Shown here piece after piece: positions 1 through 8,796 of a stretch of 64,000 nt of DNA. A model generated the notes under the pieces. The model was not told the DNA's origin. It did not search any database and was given only the letters and a program-made list of their open reading frames with translations. Origin of the DNA: Paractinoplanes durhamensis (lineage in GTDB: Bacteria > Actinomycetota > Actinomycetes > Mycobacteriales > Micromonosporaceae); NCBI RefSeq assembly GCF_016862175.1, contig NZ_BOML01000022.1:162055-226054 (forward strand), given 5' to 3'. Position 1 is the first letter of the stretch; each line of letters starts with the position of its first letter. The position numbers and the translations under genes are program-made.

Positions 1-1
1 G

Positions 2-403
2 ATGTGCGACGCGCTCGACACGGCGCTGAAGAACATGGCCGGGGCGATCGTCGCGTTCTGGCTGGCGTGCATCGCCGGGCTGCTGTCCGCGCTGCCCGAG
101 TTCGGCGCCGAGGAGGCCGCCGCCGACACCGGGGTGGGCGCGCCGCCGGCGATCCTGGCCTTCATCGCCTCGGTGGTGAAGCTGCTCGGCATCATCTCCG
201 GTGCCGCCGCCCTGCTGTGGGCGTTCAGCGGTTCCCAGATCGGCCCCTACACCGCGATGAACCAGCAGCTCAACAACTGGAACGCGTTCCCGGCCCGGCC
301 CGGGTCGGCGGCGCAGGGCAACTGGCCGGCGGCCACCACCCCGGGCATGTCCGACGCCAGCTTCCTGGACGGCAACGACTCCAACTGGCGTTTCCTGTCA
401 TGA
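2..403 (+). CDS. Small membrane protein, possibly 5'-truncated by the window edge
   Basis: The frame is open from the first bases, so the ATG at 2 may be internal and the true start may lie outside the window. The visible 133 residues have two hydrophobic stretches (about 12-31 and 50-77). A hydrophilic tail rich in Pro, Asn and Trp follows. No catalytic motif is visible. The stop overlaps the start of the next gene in an ATGA arrangement, so the two are probably translated together. I do not recognise the family. The tail is reminiscent of small proteins next to actinobacterial type VII secretion loci, but that is only an impression. Confidence 0.6.
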   Translation: MCDALDTALKNMAGAIVAFWLACIAGLLSALPEFGAEEAAADTGVGAPPAILAFIASVVKLLGIISGAAALLWAFSGSQIGPYTAMNQQLNNWNAFPARPGSAAQGNWPAATTPGMSDASFLDGNDSNWRFLS

Positions 404-876
404 CCGCGCCGCAGGTGCACCAGCTCCCGCCCGCGGTGACCGCGGGCCTGCGCGGCAAGTTGCGCCTGGCCGTCGTGTCGGCCGCCCTGCTCGCCGTGCT
501 GTTCGCGGCGGGTGCGGCGGCCGGTCTGCTGATCGCGCCGCACGTCGCCGGGCTCGGCATCCTGCTCGCCGCCGCCTACCTGACCGGGCTGCTGCTGGCG
601 CTGGGCGTCTGGTCGGCGGCCCGCCGCGGCCGGCGGGCGGTCGGCCCGGAGGGCATCGGCCTCGCCGACGGCCGCCGGGCCCGGTCGGTCGCGCACCGCT
701 ACACCCGGCTGAGCCGCATCGCGGCCGCCCTGACCGCCGTGGCCGCGATCGTCCTCGCCTTCACCCTGGGCGACGTCAGCCTGCTGTTCATCGGCGTCCT
801 GAGCGCCTTCCCGCTGCTGTCGCTGGCCTCGGTCGCGCACGGCGTCACCCACCGGCTGGCCCGCAACCTGCCGTGA
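400..876 (+). CDS. Four-helix membrane protein, unknown function
   Basis: This 158-residue protein starts at the ATG overlapping the upstream stop (ATGA). The same frame is open further upstream, but that part is Arg/Gly-rich out-of-frame sequence. Four hydrophobic segments are visible at about 22-46, 50-72, 105-123 and 126-147, with a basic loop at about 74-100. No enzymatic motif is seen. It is probably the second gene of a two-gene membrane unit with its upstream neighbour. The family is not recognised. Confidence 0.7.
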   Translation: MTAPQVHQLPPAVTAGLRGKLRLAVVSAALLAVLFAAGAAAGLLIAPHVAGLGILLAAAYLTGLLLALGVWSAARRGRRAVGPEGIGLADGRRARSVAHRYTRLSRIAAALTAVAAIVLAFTLGDVSLLFIGVLSAFPLLSLASVAHGVTHRLARNLP

Positions 877-914
877 GGCCGGCGGTCAGACCGAGACGGT
901 CGTTCTCCGGGGCA

Positions 915-3287
915 TCAGGCACGGTACAGGGAAAGGCCGCTCCGATCGCTGTTCCGTTGCCCGCCCGGGTGCGGGCCGGGTGCGGCCTTTCGCTGCACCG
1001 CCAGCAGGCGGGACACGCCGTCGGCGGTCATCGGCTCGCCCAGGAAGTAGCCCTGGCCGACGGTGTAGCCCAGCTCGCGGAGCACGGCCACCTGCTCGGC
1101 GCTCTCGATCCCCTCGGCGACGGTGGCCAGGCCGAGCGCCCCGGCGAGCTGGATCACCGCGCGGGCGACCGCCTGCCGGGCGTCGGGGGTGACCGGGCCG
1201 CCGTCGTCGATCTCGATGCCGTCGACGAACGACTTGTCCAGCTTGATGATCGCGGCCGGGAAGGCGCGCAGCAGGCTCAGCGACGACTCGCCGGTGCCGA
1301 AGTCGTCGAGGGCGAGCCGGATGCCCATCCGGTCGAGCTCGTGCAGGGCCCGGGAGACCTGCTGGCCGCGGAGCACCGCCGACTCGGTCACCTCCAGCAC
1401 CAGCCGCTCGCAGGGCAGCCCGCTGTCGGTGAGCGCCGCGGTCACCTCGGCCACGAAGTCGGGGTCGTGCAGCTGCCGGGCGGACACATTCAGCCCGGCC
1501 TCGGCGAGGGCCTCCGGCCCGAACTCGGCCAGCCACGCCGACGCCTGCCCGCAGGTCTCGCGCAGCACGAACCGGCCGAGCGGGACGATCAGGCCGGTCC
1601 GCTCGGCGGCCGGGATGAACTCGGCCGGGCCGACCACGCCGCGGACCGGGTGATGCCACCGGACAAGCGCTTCGACGCCGATCAGACGGCCGTCGTCCAG
1701 CCGCACGATCGGCTGGTAGACCACCCGGAACTCGTCGTTCTCCAGGGCCCGGCGCAGCTCGCCGCCGAGCTGCATGTGCGCGAGGACCGGTTCGCGCATG
1801 CCGTCCGCGTAGCGCACGAAGCCGGCCTTGCCCCGCTCCTTCGCCGTGTACATCGCGACGTCGGCGTTCAGCAGCACCGAGTCGACGGTGGCGCCGGGCG
1901 CGGCGACGGCGATCCCGATGCTGGCCTGCACCAGCAGGCGGTGCTCGCTGATCGGGCGGGTGAGGGCGGTCAGCAGCCGGCCGGCCAGCTCCTCGGGGTC
2001 GGTGCCGCCGTCGGTGAGCAGCACCGCGAACTCGTCCCCGCCGACCCGCACCGGCAGGCCGGCCGCTCCGGCCTCGGTCTGCAGCAGCCGCGCGACCGAC
2101 AGCAGCAGGCGGTCGCCGACCCCGTGCCCGAGCAGGTCGTTGACGACTTTGAAGTCGTCGAGGTCGACGAGCAGCACCGCGGTCGGGCCGGTGGTGGTCA
2201 GGGCGGCGGCCAGCCGGTCCCGGAACAGCGCCCGGTTGGCCAGCCCGGTGAGGCCGTCGTGGCTCACTTCGTACTGCAGGCGCTCCTCCTGCTCCCGGGT
2301 GTTGCGCAGGAGCCGGGCATTCTCCCGGGAGGCGACGTACTGCCGGACGGTGACCAGCGCGGTCACCGCGACCGTGGCGATCAGCGCGACCCGGACCGGC
2401 CAGCGCAGCGGGGCGCCGAACGCGACCGCGATCAGCGGCACGTCGACCGCCACGATGGCCAGGTAGGGGAGAAGCACGCCCTTGCGGCCGCGGTCGGGGC
2501 GCAGCCCGCGGTCGGCGCGGCCCTGCACCGCGACGCCGAGCGTGATCAGCACCGGGGCCAGCGGCATCACGATCGACTGGGCCGGGATGGTGGCGACGTA
2601 GCCGAACTGCACGGCGAGCACGGCGACCGCCCCGGCCGGGACGCCGCCGCTGGCCGCGATGAGCCGCATCGCGAGGCGGTCGACCGGGCCGCAGACGATG
2701 TACGACACCTTGGCGGCGGCCCCGGCCGCGGCCAGGAAACCGAGCCCGACCAGCAGCGTCGCCTGCCGGCTCCACGGCTCGCGGGCGGACAGCATGGGGG
2801 CCAGCCCCACATACCACAACACTGCCGCCGAACCCAGGAACGCGATCGTGCGGTCCAGCAGCACCCGCCAGCGCTCGACGCCGCCGGTCGGGGCGACCGG
2901 CACCCGGACCAGTGCCCAGAGGGCGAACCCGAAGCCGGCCGCCACGCAGCCCGCCGCCGCGATCGGCATGCTGCGGGTGCGGGCCTCGGCGGCGTGGGTG
3001 AGCATGTCCACCGCGAGCCAGGCGTAGCCGATCGTCATCACGCCGACCGAGAGCAGCACCGCCCGCCAGAACCGCCGGGCGACCGGGTCGAGGCCGGCGC
3101 GGTTGCGGACCTTGTCCAGGACGGCCGCGGTGGCGAGCACGCCGCCGATCGGAACGAAGACGTACGACAGGGCCTCGCTGCCGGCGCCGACGGTCAGGTA
3201 GGCCAGGCACCAGACGGTGCCGAGCGCGGTGACGGCGGCGGTGGCCCGAACGTACCGGCCCGTCCCTCGATCCACTGTCCGCGTCAC
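915..3287 (-). CDS. Membrane-bound GGDEF-EAL cyclic-di-GMP enzyme
   Basis: A 790-residue protein that makes and/or breaks the second messenger c-di-GMP at the membrane. Residues about 15-315 hold roughly eight to ten hydrophobic helices. A short coiled linker follows (about 320-340), then a GGDEF domain with an intact RVGGDEF signature at 414-420 and an EAL domain starting at E539-A-L. Key phosphodiesterase motifs are present: LNVSA, VTES, DDFGTG, IKLDKSF and AEGIE. No RxxD inhibitory site precedes GGDEF, so product inhibition through the usual I-site is unlikely. Both halves look catalytically competent. The start is GTG at 3287. It is transcribed divergently from the 3442 gene, and no sensor domain other than the membrane region is visible. 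Confidence 0.93.
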   Translation of the reverse strand: MTRTVDRGTGRYVRATAAVTALGTVWCLAYLTVGAGSEALSYVFVPIGGVLATAAVLDKVRNRAGLDPVARRFWRAVLLSVGVMTIGYAWLAVDMLTHAAEARTRSMPIAAAGCVAAGFGFALWALVRVPVAPTGGVERWRVLLDRTIAFLGSAAVLWYVGLAPMLSAREPWSRQATLLVGLGFLAAAGAAAKVSYIVCGPVDRLAMRLIAASGGVPAGAVAVLAVQFGYVATIPAQSIVMPLAPVLITLGVAVQGRADRGLRPDRGRKGVLLPYLAIVAVDVPLIAVAFGAPLRWPVRVALIATVAVTALVTVRQYVASRENARLLRNTREQEERLQYEVSHDGLTGLANRALFRDRLAAALTTTGPTAVLLVDLDDFKVVNDLLGHGVGDRLLLSVARLLQTEAGAAGLPVRVGGDEFAVLLTDGGTDPEELAGRLLTALTRPISEHRLLVQASIGIAVAAPGATVDSVLLNADVAMYTAKERGKAGFVRYADGMREPVLAHMQLGGELRRALENDEFRVVYQPIVRLDDGRLIGVEALVRWHHPVRGVVGPAEFIPAAERTGLIVPLGRFVLRETCGQASAWLAEFGPEALAEAGLNVSARQLHDPDFVAEVTAALTDSGLPCERLVLEVTESAVLRGQQVSRALHELDRMGIRLALDDFGTGESSLSLLRAFPAAIIKLDKSFVDGIEIDDGGPVTPDARQAVARAVIQLAGALGLATVAEGIESAEQVAVLRELGYTVGQGYFLGEPMTADGVSRLLAVQRKAAPGPHPGGQRNSDRSGLSLYRA

Positions 3288-3441
3288 GGCCCGACATTAT
3301 CGGCCTTGATATGCCCCCGAAGTCCCCCGAACGTTCCACATTCACCGAACCGGAACGGCGTGAGTCGTCATCGCGACAGATCAGCCGTTCGTCCGGGGGA
3401 TGCGCGAGGATGTCAGCGAGCGCGGGCCGGCGAGGAGCAGT

Positions 3442-5496
3442 ATGACCGTCCATATACGGGGGCAATCCGCGGTCGCCGGCCGGTCGGCCGGTGGCCCGCT
3501 GGATCCTCTGCGGACCCTGATCCAGGCGGTTCCGGTGCCCACCGCGCCGCTGACCTTCCCGAGCCGGGAGGCGGCGCTCGGCCTGGCCCTGATGGACCTG
3601 TCCTTCCGGCTCGACCACGTGCCGCGGCTGTCCGAGCACCTGACGCTGATGGACCGCGGGCACATGAGCCGGGAGATCAGCGTCGACGTCGACCTCGACC
3701 TGATCTCCGGCCGGTTGCGCGACACGCTGCTGGTGCCGGGGGAGGGGACGTCGCTGTGGGTGCCGGTCTCCCGCTACAGCCGGCGTGATCTGGCGCCCGC
3801 GGTGATCCGGGACTCGCGCGGCGAGGTCGTGCCGCGGCTGTCGCACCGCGACGCCAACCGGGTCACCGCCGCCGCCTTCGTGAAGCTGCTCGCCATGCTG
3901 ATCAACGCGCACGACGACGTGGCCACCCCGGCCAGCCCGATCCACCAGTTGCGGCACACCCACCAGCGCTCGCGGTGGCTGATCGAGGCGGCGATCACCG
4001 AGCTCGTCATGGTCGGGGCGCCCGCCGGGCAGCGGCTGCACACCCCGCTCGATCATGCGGAGCTGCCGGAGCCGGTGGGCACCTCCGGGTCCGTACGCAA
4101 GCTGGCTCTTCTCGGTCTTGATGCTCTTTTTCCGGCCGAGGGCGGGCATCGGCTGCTGATGCCGTTCGCCCGGCTGCTGCAGCTGGCCACCCGGCAGTAC
4201 ATTCTGGTCGCGCAGCTCGGCCTGGACCGGCCGCGCCGATTTCTGAGCTGGGAGGCGCCGCTGCTGCCCGCGCAGCACCGGCCGGCGCCGCTGCAGTCGC
4301 TGGCGAAGAACGTGCTGCCGGTCAACCGCGAGTTCGTCGTGGAATACGAGACCGAGATCCCGCGGGCGGTCAAGGCCTACCACCTGACCCTGGAGGTCCG
4401 GCAGGAGATCAGCGTCCGGCGGTTCGTGATGTCCAGCGACGTCGACGAGGAGTTCGTCGAGGTGCTCGCCGAGGACCTGGAGTCGGTGGCCCGCCGCGCG
4501 GACCGGCTCGGCACCCACCACAAGCTGCTCGAGCTGGAGATGCAGAGCATCGCGTCCCGGCTGGCCGAGCTGGGCCGGCGGCGGCTGGTCGACCTGGCCG
4601 GCTACGAGTCCTACCTGGCCCGGCTGCCGATCCCGGTCGGCGCGCCGGGCGGTGAGCAGCGCCGGATGACCGCCGAGGAGGTGATCGCGGCGCTGTCCGC
4701 CGGCGACTGCTCGCTCGACGTGCTCGCCGCGTTCTGCGCGCACTACGCCACCGACAGCATGCAGCATCTGGCCCGCAGCGGCCTGGCCGGGCCGGCCCTG
4801 CTCAACATCGCCGCCGGGCTGCGGGCCGCGCAGGTGGGCCGGGACGTCACCACCGACAGCGACCCCCGCGAGCACGGCGGCCATGCGCATTGGCGGCGGC
4901 CGTCGGCCGATCTCAGCCCGCAGTCCACCGAACCGGTCCGGGTGGTCGCGTTCATGGCCCTCGCCGACGAGGCACCGGCCCTGATCGAGAGCATCACCCG
5001 GATGGTGGCCGGCCTGTTCCTGGTGGTGCTGGGGATCGGGACGCTGCTGTCCGGCGGGGTCGCCTGGCTCTATTCGTGGCGGGTGGCCGGCGGGTTCGTG
5101 CCGGCCCAGGCCGACGCCGTCGTCGCGGTGCTGCTCCTGGTGCCCGGCCTGCTGCTGGCCCGGCTCGACCTGCCCGGCACCAAGTCGGTGCTGGGCCAGC
5201 TGCACCGGTTCCAGCGGGCGCTCGCCGCCGCCTCGGTGGTGGTGACCACCGCGCTCGCGATCGTGGTCGGCACGGTCGAGTCGGACCGGACGATGACCCG
5301 GTTCTTCCAGGCCGCGCTGGCCGTGCTGATGGTCATCCTGCTCTGCTGCCTGTGCGAGTTCTACGCCCGGCGGATCCACCGCAGCAGCGCGGTGCCGCGG
5401 TCGGCCCGGGTGCCGCGCTGGCTCCGCGACGCCCGCCGGTCCACCCGGCGCACGGTCGAGCCGGACGACTTCTTCGACGCACGTGGGGAGATGTGA
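3442..5496 (+). CDS. Large unknown protein with C-terminal membrane helices
   Basis: I do not recognise this 684-residue protein. The ATG at 3442 is chosen because AGGAG lies just upstream (3433-3437); an in-frame ATG at 3400 has no such site. The first 500 residues or so are soluble and lack a P-loop or other known motif. A helical, charged stretch lies near the middle (YETEIPRAVKAYHLTLEV region). The last 170 residues contain four hydrophobic helices at about 515-545, 555-578, 592-611 and 620-643. They end in a basic cytoplasmic tail. The next gene starts within two bases of its stop, so the two probably act together. Confidence 0.75.
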   Translation: MTVHIRGQSAVAGRSAGGPLDPLRTLIQAVPVPTAPLTFPSREAALGLALMDLSFRLDHVPRLSEHLTLMDRGHMSREISVDVDLDLISGRLRDTLLVPGEGTSLWVPVSRYSRRDLAPAVIRDSRGEVVPRLSHRDANRVTAAAFVKLLAMLINAHDDVATPASPIHQLRHTHQRSRWLIEAAITELVMVGAPAGQRLHTPLDHAELPEPVGTSGSVRKLALLGLDALFPAEGGHRLLMPFARLLQLATRQYILVAQLGLDRPRRFLSWEAPLLPAQHRPAPLQSLAKNVLPVNREFVVEYETEIPRAVKAYHLTLEVRQEISVRRFVMSSDVDEEFVEVLAEDLESVARRADRLGTHHKLLELEMQSIASRLAELGRRRLVDLAGYESYLARLPIPVGAPGGEQRRMTAEEVIAALSAGDCSLDVLAAFCAHYATDSMQHLARSGLAGPALLNIAAGLRAAQVGRDVTTDSDPREHGGHAHWRRPSADLSPQSTEPVRVVAFMALADEAPALIESITRMVAGLFLVVLGIGTLLSGGVAWLYSWRVAGGFVPAQADAVVAVLLLVPGLLLARLDLPGTKSVLGQLHRFQRALAAASVVVTTALAIVVGTVESDRTMTRFFQAALAVLMVILLCCLCEFYARRIHRSSAVPRSARVPRWLRDARRSTRRTVEPDDFFDARGEM

Positions 5497-5497
5497 G

Positions 5498-7009
5498 GTG
5501 ACCTCATCGGCGAACTCGACGAAGTCGTCGGAGCTGGCCCGGATCGCCGCCGAGGCGGCCGGCACCTACTTCTCCTCGGTGCAGTTCACCCTGACCCACG
5601 GGCCGCTGCCGATGACCACGCTGGGCGCCGAGCCGGACAAGGAGGACCCGAACAGCTGGCCGACCGACTTCTGCCACTTCTCCGCGGCCGGGCTGTCGGT
5701 GTCCACGTCGATCTGGCCGTCGGCGATGTCGGCGTTCAGCGGGCGGGTGCAGATCGGTCCGGACGAGCTCGCCGAGCAGCCCGACACGTACGCATATTCC
5801 GGTTATGCCGTGCCGAACCCCGGGTTCCTCAACCAGTCGACCCGCAAGGTCGAGGTGCTCATCACGCTCGGCACCGCGCACTGGTCGCCGACCTACCGGG
5901 AAACGCTCATGCAGGCGCTGATCATCGAGAAGCTCACCGGGCTGGCCGCCGAGCGGGGTTCGCCGGTGCTGCACCTGCACACCCCGGTCGCGCCGGTGCC
6001 GCTGAGCGTCCGATCCCAGCGTGGTGACGGGTCGAGCGAGCGGCTGCGCGACGCGATCGGGCCGTGCCTGCGCTTCTCGATCGGGGTGGATCCGCAGATG
6101 TCCGCGGCCCGGCTCGACTTCGAGACCGAGCTGGCGGCGCTGGCCGAGGAATACGGCTTCGGCCTCAAGATCGACGATCAACGGCTTCATCGCGTACGCG
6201 GTGAGTGGTTCACGATTCGCGGGTTCGACCGGGAGCGCCACCGCCAGGCCCGCGGCCGGCTGTTCCCGGAGGCGCCGGTGCACACCCCGCGGCGGGCGGT
6301 CATCGCGAGCATCGTCGGCCCGTCCCGCACCGGGACGACCGCGGCGACGGTGGCGGCGTTGCGGGCCCGGGGGATCGGGGTGCTGGCCGCCTCCATCTCC
6401 AGCATGCGCAAGACGACGTTCATCAACCTGATCCTGCCGGTCGCCGCCGACGCCCCCGGCACGTCCGGGGCGTGGACCGGCAGCTGGCTCGACGCGCTGC
6501 CCTGGCTGAGCTCGGTGGCGGGCGGCACCGACGATCGTTCGGCGGCCGCGGACGGCTCGATCGCCGACTGGAAGGTGGCGGTGAGCCCGGTGATGCGCTG
6601 CACCTACCCGCCGTCGAGCCAGCAGACCGGGGCGACCACGACCGGCCGGGTGCCCTACCCGATCTGGCTGTGGTGGCAGCTCCCGCACCGCACCGTCGAC
6701 ACGCCCGCCCTGCTGGCCGAGGTGCAGGCCGCGATGGAGCCGCACACCCGGCGGTGCGAGATCGCCTACGCCCAGTCGCGGCTGTGCCGGGGCGACGTCG
6801 TCCGGGGCCGGGCCAAGCTGATCGTGATGCTCTCCCAGGAGCACCGCGACCACGCGGCGGTGCAGCGCCTGCTGACCGACGCCACCGAGGCGGCCCAGCT
6901 GCGCATCCGGGAATGGATCCCGACCGTCGGCGGGGTCGACCCGAGCAAGGTGCGGCTGCGGTTGTCGCCGCGGGAGCGCTGGCTGACCTACGCCGACATC
7001 TCGGCCTGA
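5498..7009 (+). CDS. Unknown soluble protein, partner of the 3442 gene
   Basis: This 503-residue protein follows the previous stop by one base. GTG at 5498 is preferred; GTG at 5483 in the same frame is an alternative. No signal peptide or membrane helix is visible. A segment near residue 270 (VIASIVGPSRTGTTAATVAA) resembles a glycine-rich beta-alpha turn but lacks the Lys of a Walker A motif. The N-terminal 200 residues are rich in Trp, Tyr and Pro. The family is not recognised. Tight coupling with a membrane partner suggests a complex or a shared pathway. Confidence 0.75.
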   Translation: MTSSANSTKSSELARIAAEAAGTYFSSVQFTLTHGPLPMTTLGAEPDKEDPNSWPTDFCHFSAAGLSVSTSIWPSAMSAFSGRVQIGPDELAEQPDTYAYSGYAVPNPGFLNQSTRKVEVLITLGTAHWSPTYRETLMQALIIEKLTGLAAERGSPVLHLHTPVAPVPLSVRSQRGDGSSERLRDAIGPCLRFSIGVDPQMSAARLDFETELAALAEEYGFGLKIDDQRLHRVRGEWFTIRGFDRERHRQARGRLFPEAPVHTPRRAVIASIVGPSRTGTTAATVAALRARGIGVLAASISSMRKTTFINLILPVAADAPGTSGAWTGSWLDALPWLSSVAGGTDDRSAAADGSIADWKVAVSPVMRCTYPPSSQQTGATTTGRVPYPIWLWWQLPHRTVDTPALLAEVQAAMEPHTRRCEIAYAQSRLCRGDVVRGRAKLIVMLSQEHRDHAAVQRLLTDATEAAQLRIREWIPTVGGVDPSKVRLRLSPRERWLTYADISA

Positions 7010-7020
7010 AGCTTTTTCAG
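7006..7020. terminator. Weak hairpin between convergent genes
   Basis: CTGAA and TTCAG form a 5-bp inverted repeat around GCTTT exactly where the 5498 gene (+) and the CorA gene (-) converge. The stem is short, so this is a modest candidate for a bidirectional terminator. Confidence 0.3.
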
Positions 7021-8051
7021 AGCCAGCCGGCGCGGCGCAGCACCCAGTACAGGACGGCCGCGCTGAGCAGCATGAACAACATGATGCTCGGGTAGCCGTA
7101 GCGCCAGGTCAGCTCGGGCATGTTCGGGAAGTTCATGCCGTAGACGCCGGCGATCGCGGTGATCAGCGCGGCGATCGCCGCCCACGAGGCGATCTTGCGC
7201 ATGTCGTCGTTCTGCTCCACCGTCAGCTGGGTGAGCCGGGCCTGCAGGAGGGCGTTGACCACGTCGTCGAACGCGGCGACCTGCTCGACCGCGGCGGCGT
7301 GGTGGTCGGCGACGTCGCCGAAGTAGCGGCGGACCTCCTTGGGCAGGTCGGCGAACTCCTTGCCGGCCAGGGCGGCGAGCGGCCGATGGAGCGGGAGCAC
7401 CGCCGCCTTGAACTTCATCAGCTGCCGTTTGAGCTGGTAGATCTGCTCGACCGTGACCGGCGACCCGGACGCGAAAACGGCCGCTTCGATTCCGTCGAGG
7501 TCGGTCTGGATGGCCGCGGCGATCTCGACGTAGTCGTCGACGAGCCGGTCCAGGATCGCGTGCACCACCGACCACGGGCTCCCCGCGTCGAGTGTGCTGT
7601 GGTCCAGAACGGTGCCCTGCCGCACGGTGATCACGAAGTGCGGCCCGACGAAGACCCGGATGAAACCGGTGCTGACGATCTCACTGGTCGCGGTGATCTG
7701 CTCATGATCGACATATTGGGCGGAACGTACGACGAGGAACACCACGTCGTCGTATCGCTCGATCTTCACCCGCTGCTCGCGCTGCAGAATGTCCTCGACC
7801 GTCAGCGGATGCAGCCCGAACACGTCGGCGACCCGGGTGAGCGCGGCCTCGGTGGGCTCGTGCAGGCTGAGCCGGACGAACGCGCCCTCCCGTTCCTGGG
7901 CCGCGGCATACAGCCGGGCCAGGTCGGCGGCCGACCCCGGGCTCTCGACCGCGACCCCGTCGACGAACAGGTCGCAGCCCACGATCGCGGTGTGGTCGGC
8001 CCGCCGCCAGCCGGCCGGCCGGGGCGGTTCCCAGGTGCGTCGGGCGTCCAA
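7017..8051 (-). CDS. corA: CorA family divalent cation transporter
   Basis: A 344-residue inner-membrane transporter for Mg2+ or a related divalent ion. It has the standard CorA plan: a long soluble alpha/beta and helical N-terminal region, then two C-terminal transmembrane helices. The signature GMN tripeptide lies at about 305-307 (YGMNFPNMPE), at the end of the first helix. A second helix and a short positive tail (RRAGWL) close the protein. The start shown is TTG at 8051; a later start is possible because the first 25 residues are not conserved in character. The gene is monocistronic and convergent with the 5498 gene. Confidence 0.93.
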   Translation of the reverse strand: MDARRTWEPPRPAGWRRADHTAIVGCDLFVDGVAVESPGSAADLARLYAAAQEREGAFVRLSLHEPTEAALTRVADVFGLHPLTVEDILQREQRVKIERYDDVVFLVVRSAQYVDHEQITATSEIVSTGFIRVFVGPHFVITVRQGTVLDHSTLDAGSPWSVVHAILDRLVDDYVEIAAAIQTDLDGIEAAVFASGSPVTVEQIYQLKRQLMKFKAAVLPLHRPLAALAGKEFADLPKEVRRYFGDVADHHAAAVEQVAAFDDVVNALLQARLTQLTVEQNDDMRKIASWAAIAALITAIAGVYGMNFPNMPELTWRYGYPSIMLFMLLSAAVLYWVLRRAGWL

Positions 8052-8099
8052 GATTCACGTCACCCCCCGGCCGGAGCCTACTGCCCCTGCTCCGGAGGA

Positions 8100-8780
8100 T
8101 CAGTCCAGGTCGGGCTCGGTTTCGGTGAACACCATCGGCTCGACCAGGACCCGGCCGCGGAAGAGGTAGGCCGGGGCGACGACGAAGGTCACCGGGCCGT
8201 CCGGCGCACAACCGGCCCAGGGCCGGCCGGCGCCCTCGGCGAGCGGCTCACCGCGCGGCACGTCCTCGGCGAACGTGGCCTGCCGGGTGGTGCCGGCGAG
8301 TCCCACGGCCAGGCGGCGGGCCTGCCCGCAGGCCCCCTCGACCGCGCGGCGCTCCGGGTCGGCGAGCTCGTCCCCGTCGCCGCGCAGCCAGTCGGCGACG
8401 TCCTGCTCGTCGGCGTTCCCGGCGATCGTGAGCCGGACCAGCTCGCGGACCATCCGGGCCTGCGCCACCGGGCCGTCGGCCCCCGGGCGCGCGCCCCGGA
8501 CCCGGGCCCAGCGCAGCCGGGCCAGCTGGCGCAGCCGCTGCGTGACGAGGCTCCGGTAGAGGTCGGCGAGGTTGTCGTGCACCAGGTCTTCCTCGTCGGA
8601 GCCGCCGGAGAGGGCGAGGACACGGGTGCGCAGGTTCGCCACCTCGTCCCGCAGCTCCGCCAGTTCCTTGGCCTCGTCGGGCACCTCGACGATCGGTGGC
8701 GGCGCGGCCGGTGCCGGCAGACCGAGCAACCGGGCACGGGTGTCGGCAGCGGCCGCGATGGCGCGAAACCAGCGGAACAC
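8100..8780 (-). CDS. Small coiled-coil protein downstream of the Hsp70 gene
   Basis: A 226-residue protein starting at GTG 8780, behind a strong GGAGGAG site. It begins only 16 bases after the Hsp70 stop, so it belongs to the same transcript. Residues about 30-65 (EVPDEAKELAELRDEVANLR and on) form a heptad-like helix. The middle is Arg/Ala-rich and helical. The C-terminal 40 residues are predicted beta. No catalytic motif is seen and the family is not recognised. HSPA12-type ATPases often need partner proteins, so it may be an adaptor or nucleotide-exchange partner for the Hsp70. That role is inferred from position only. Confidence 0.75.
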   Translation of the reverse strand: MFRWFRAIAAAADTRARLLGLPAPAAPPPIVEVPDEAKELAELRDEVANLRTRVLALSGGSDEEDLVHDNLADLYRSLVTQRLRQLARLRWARVRGARPGADGPVAQARMVRELVRLTIAGNADEQDVADWLRGDGDELADPERRAVEGACGQARRLAVGLAGTTRQATFAEDVPRGEPLAEGAGRPWAGCAPDGPVTFVVAPAYLFRGRVLVEPMVFTETEPDLD

Positions 8781-8796
8781 GAGCTCCTCCTACTGT

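Noticed and set aside
886..5565. A 1559-codon minus-strand frame covering the GGDEF-EAL gene and the 3442 gene
   Set aside because: Arg/Pro/Gly-rich composition and third-position usage show it is an out-of-frame reading of real genes on both strands; GC-rich DNA leaves such frames open.
6290..6360. GPSRTGTT in the 5498 protein as a P-loop
   Set aside because: It lacks the invariant Lys and the following helix context, so it is not called an NTP-binding site.
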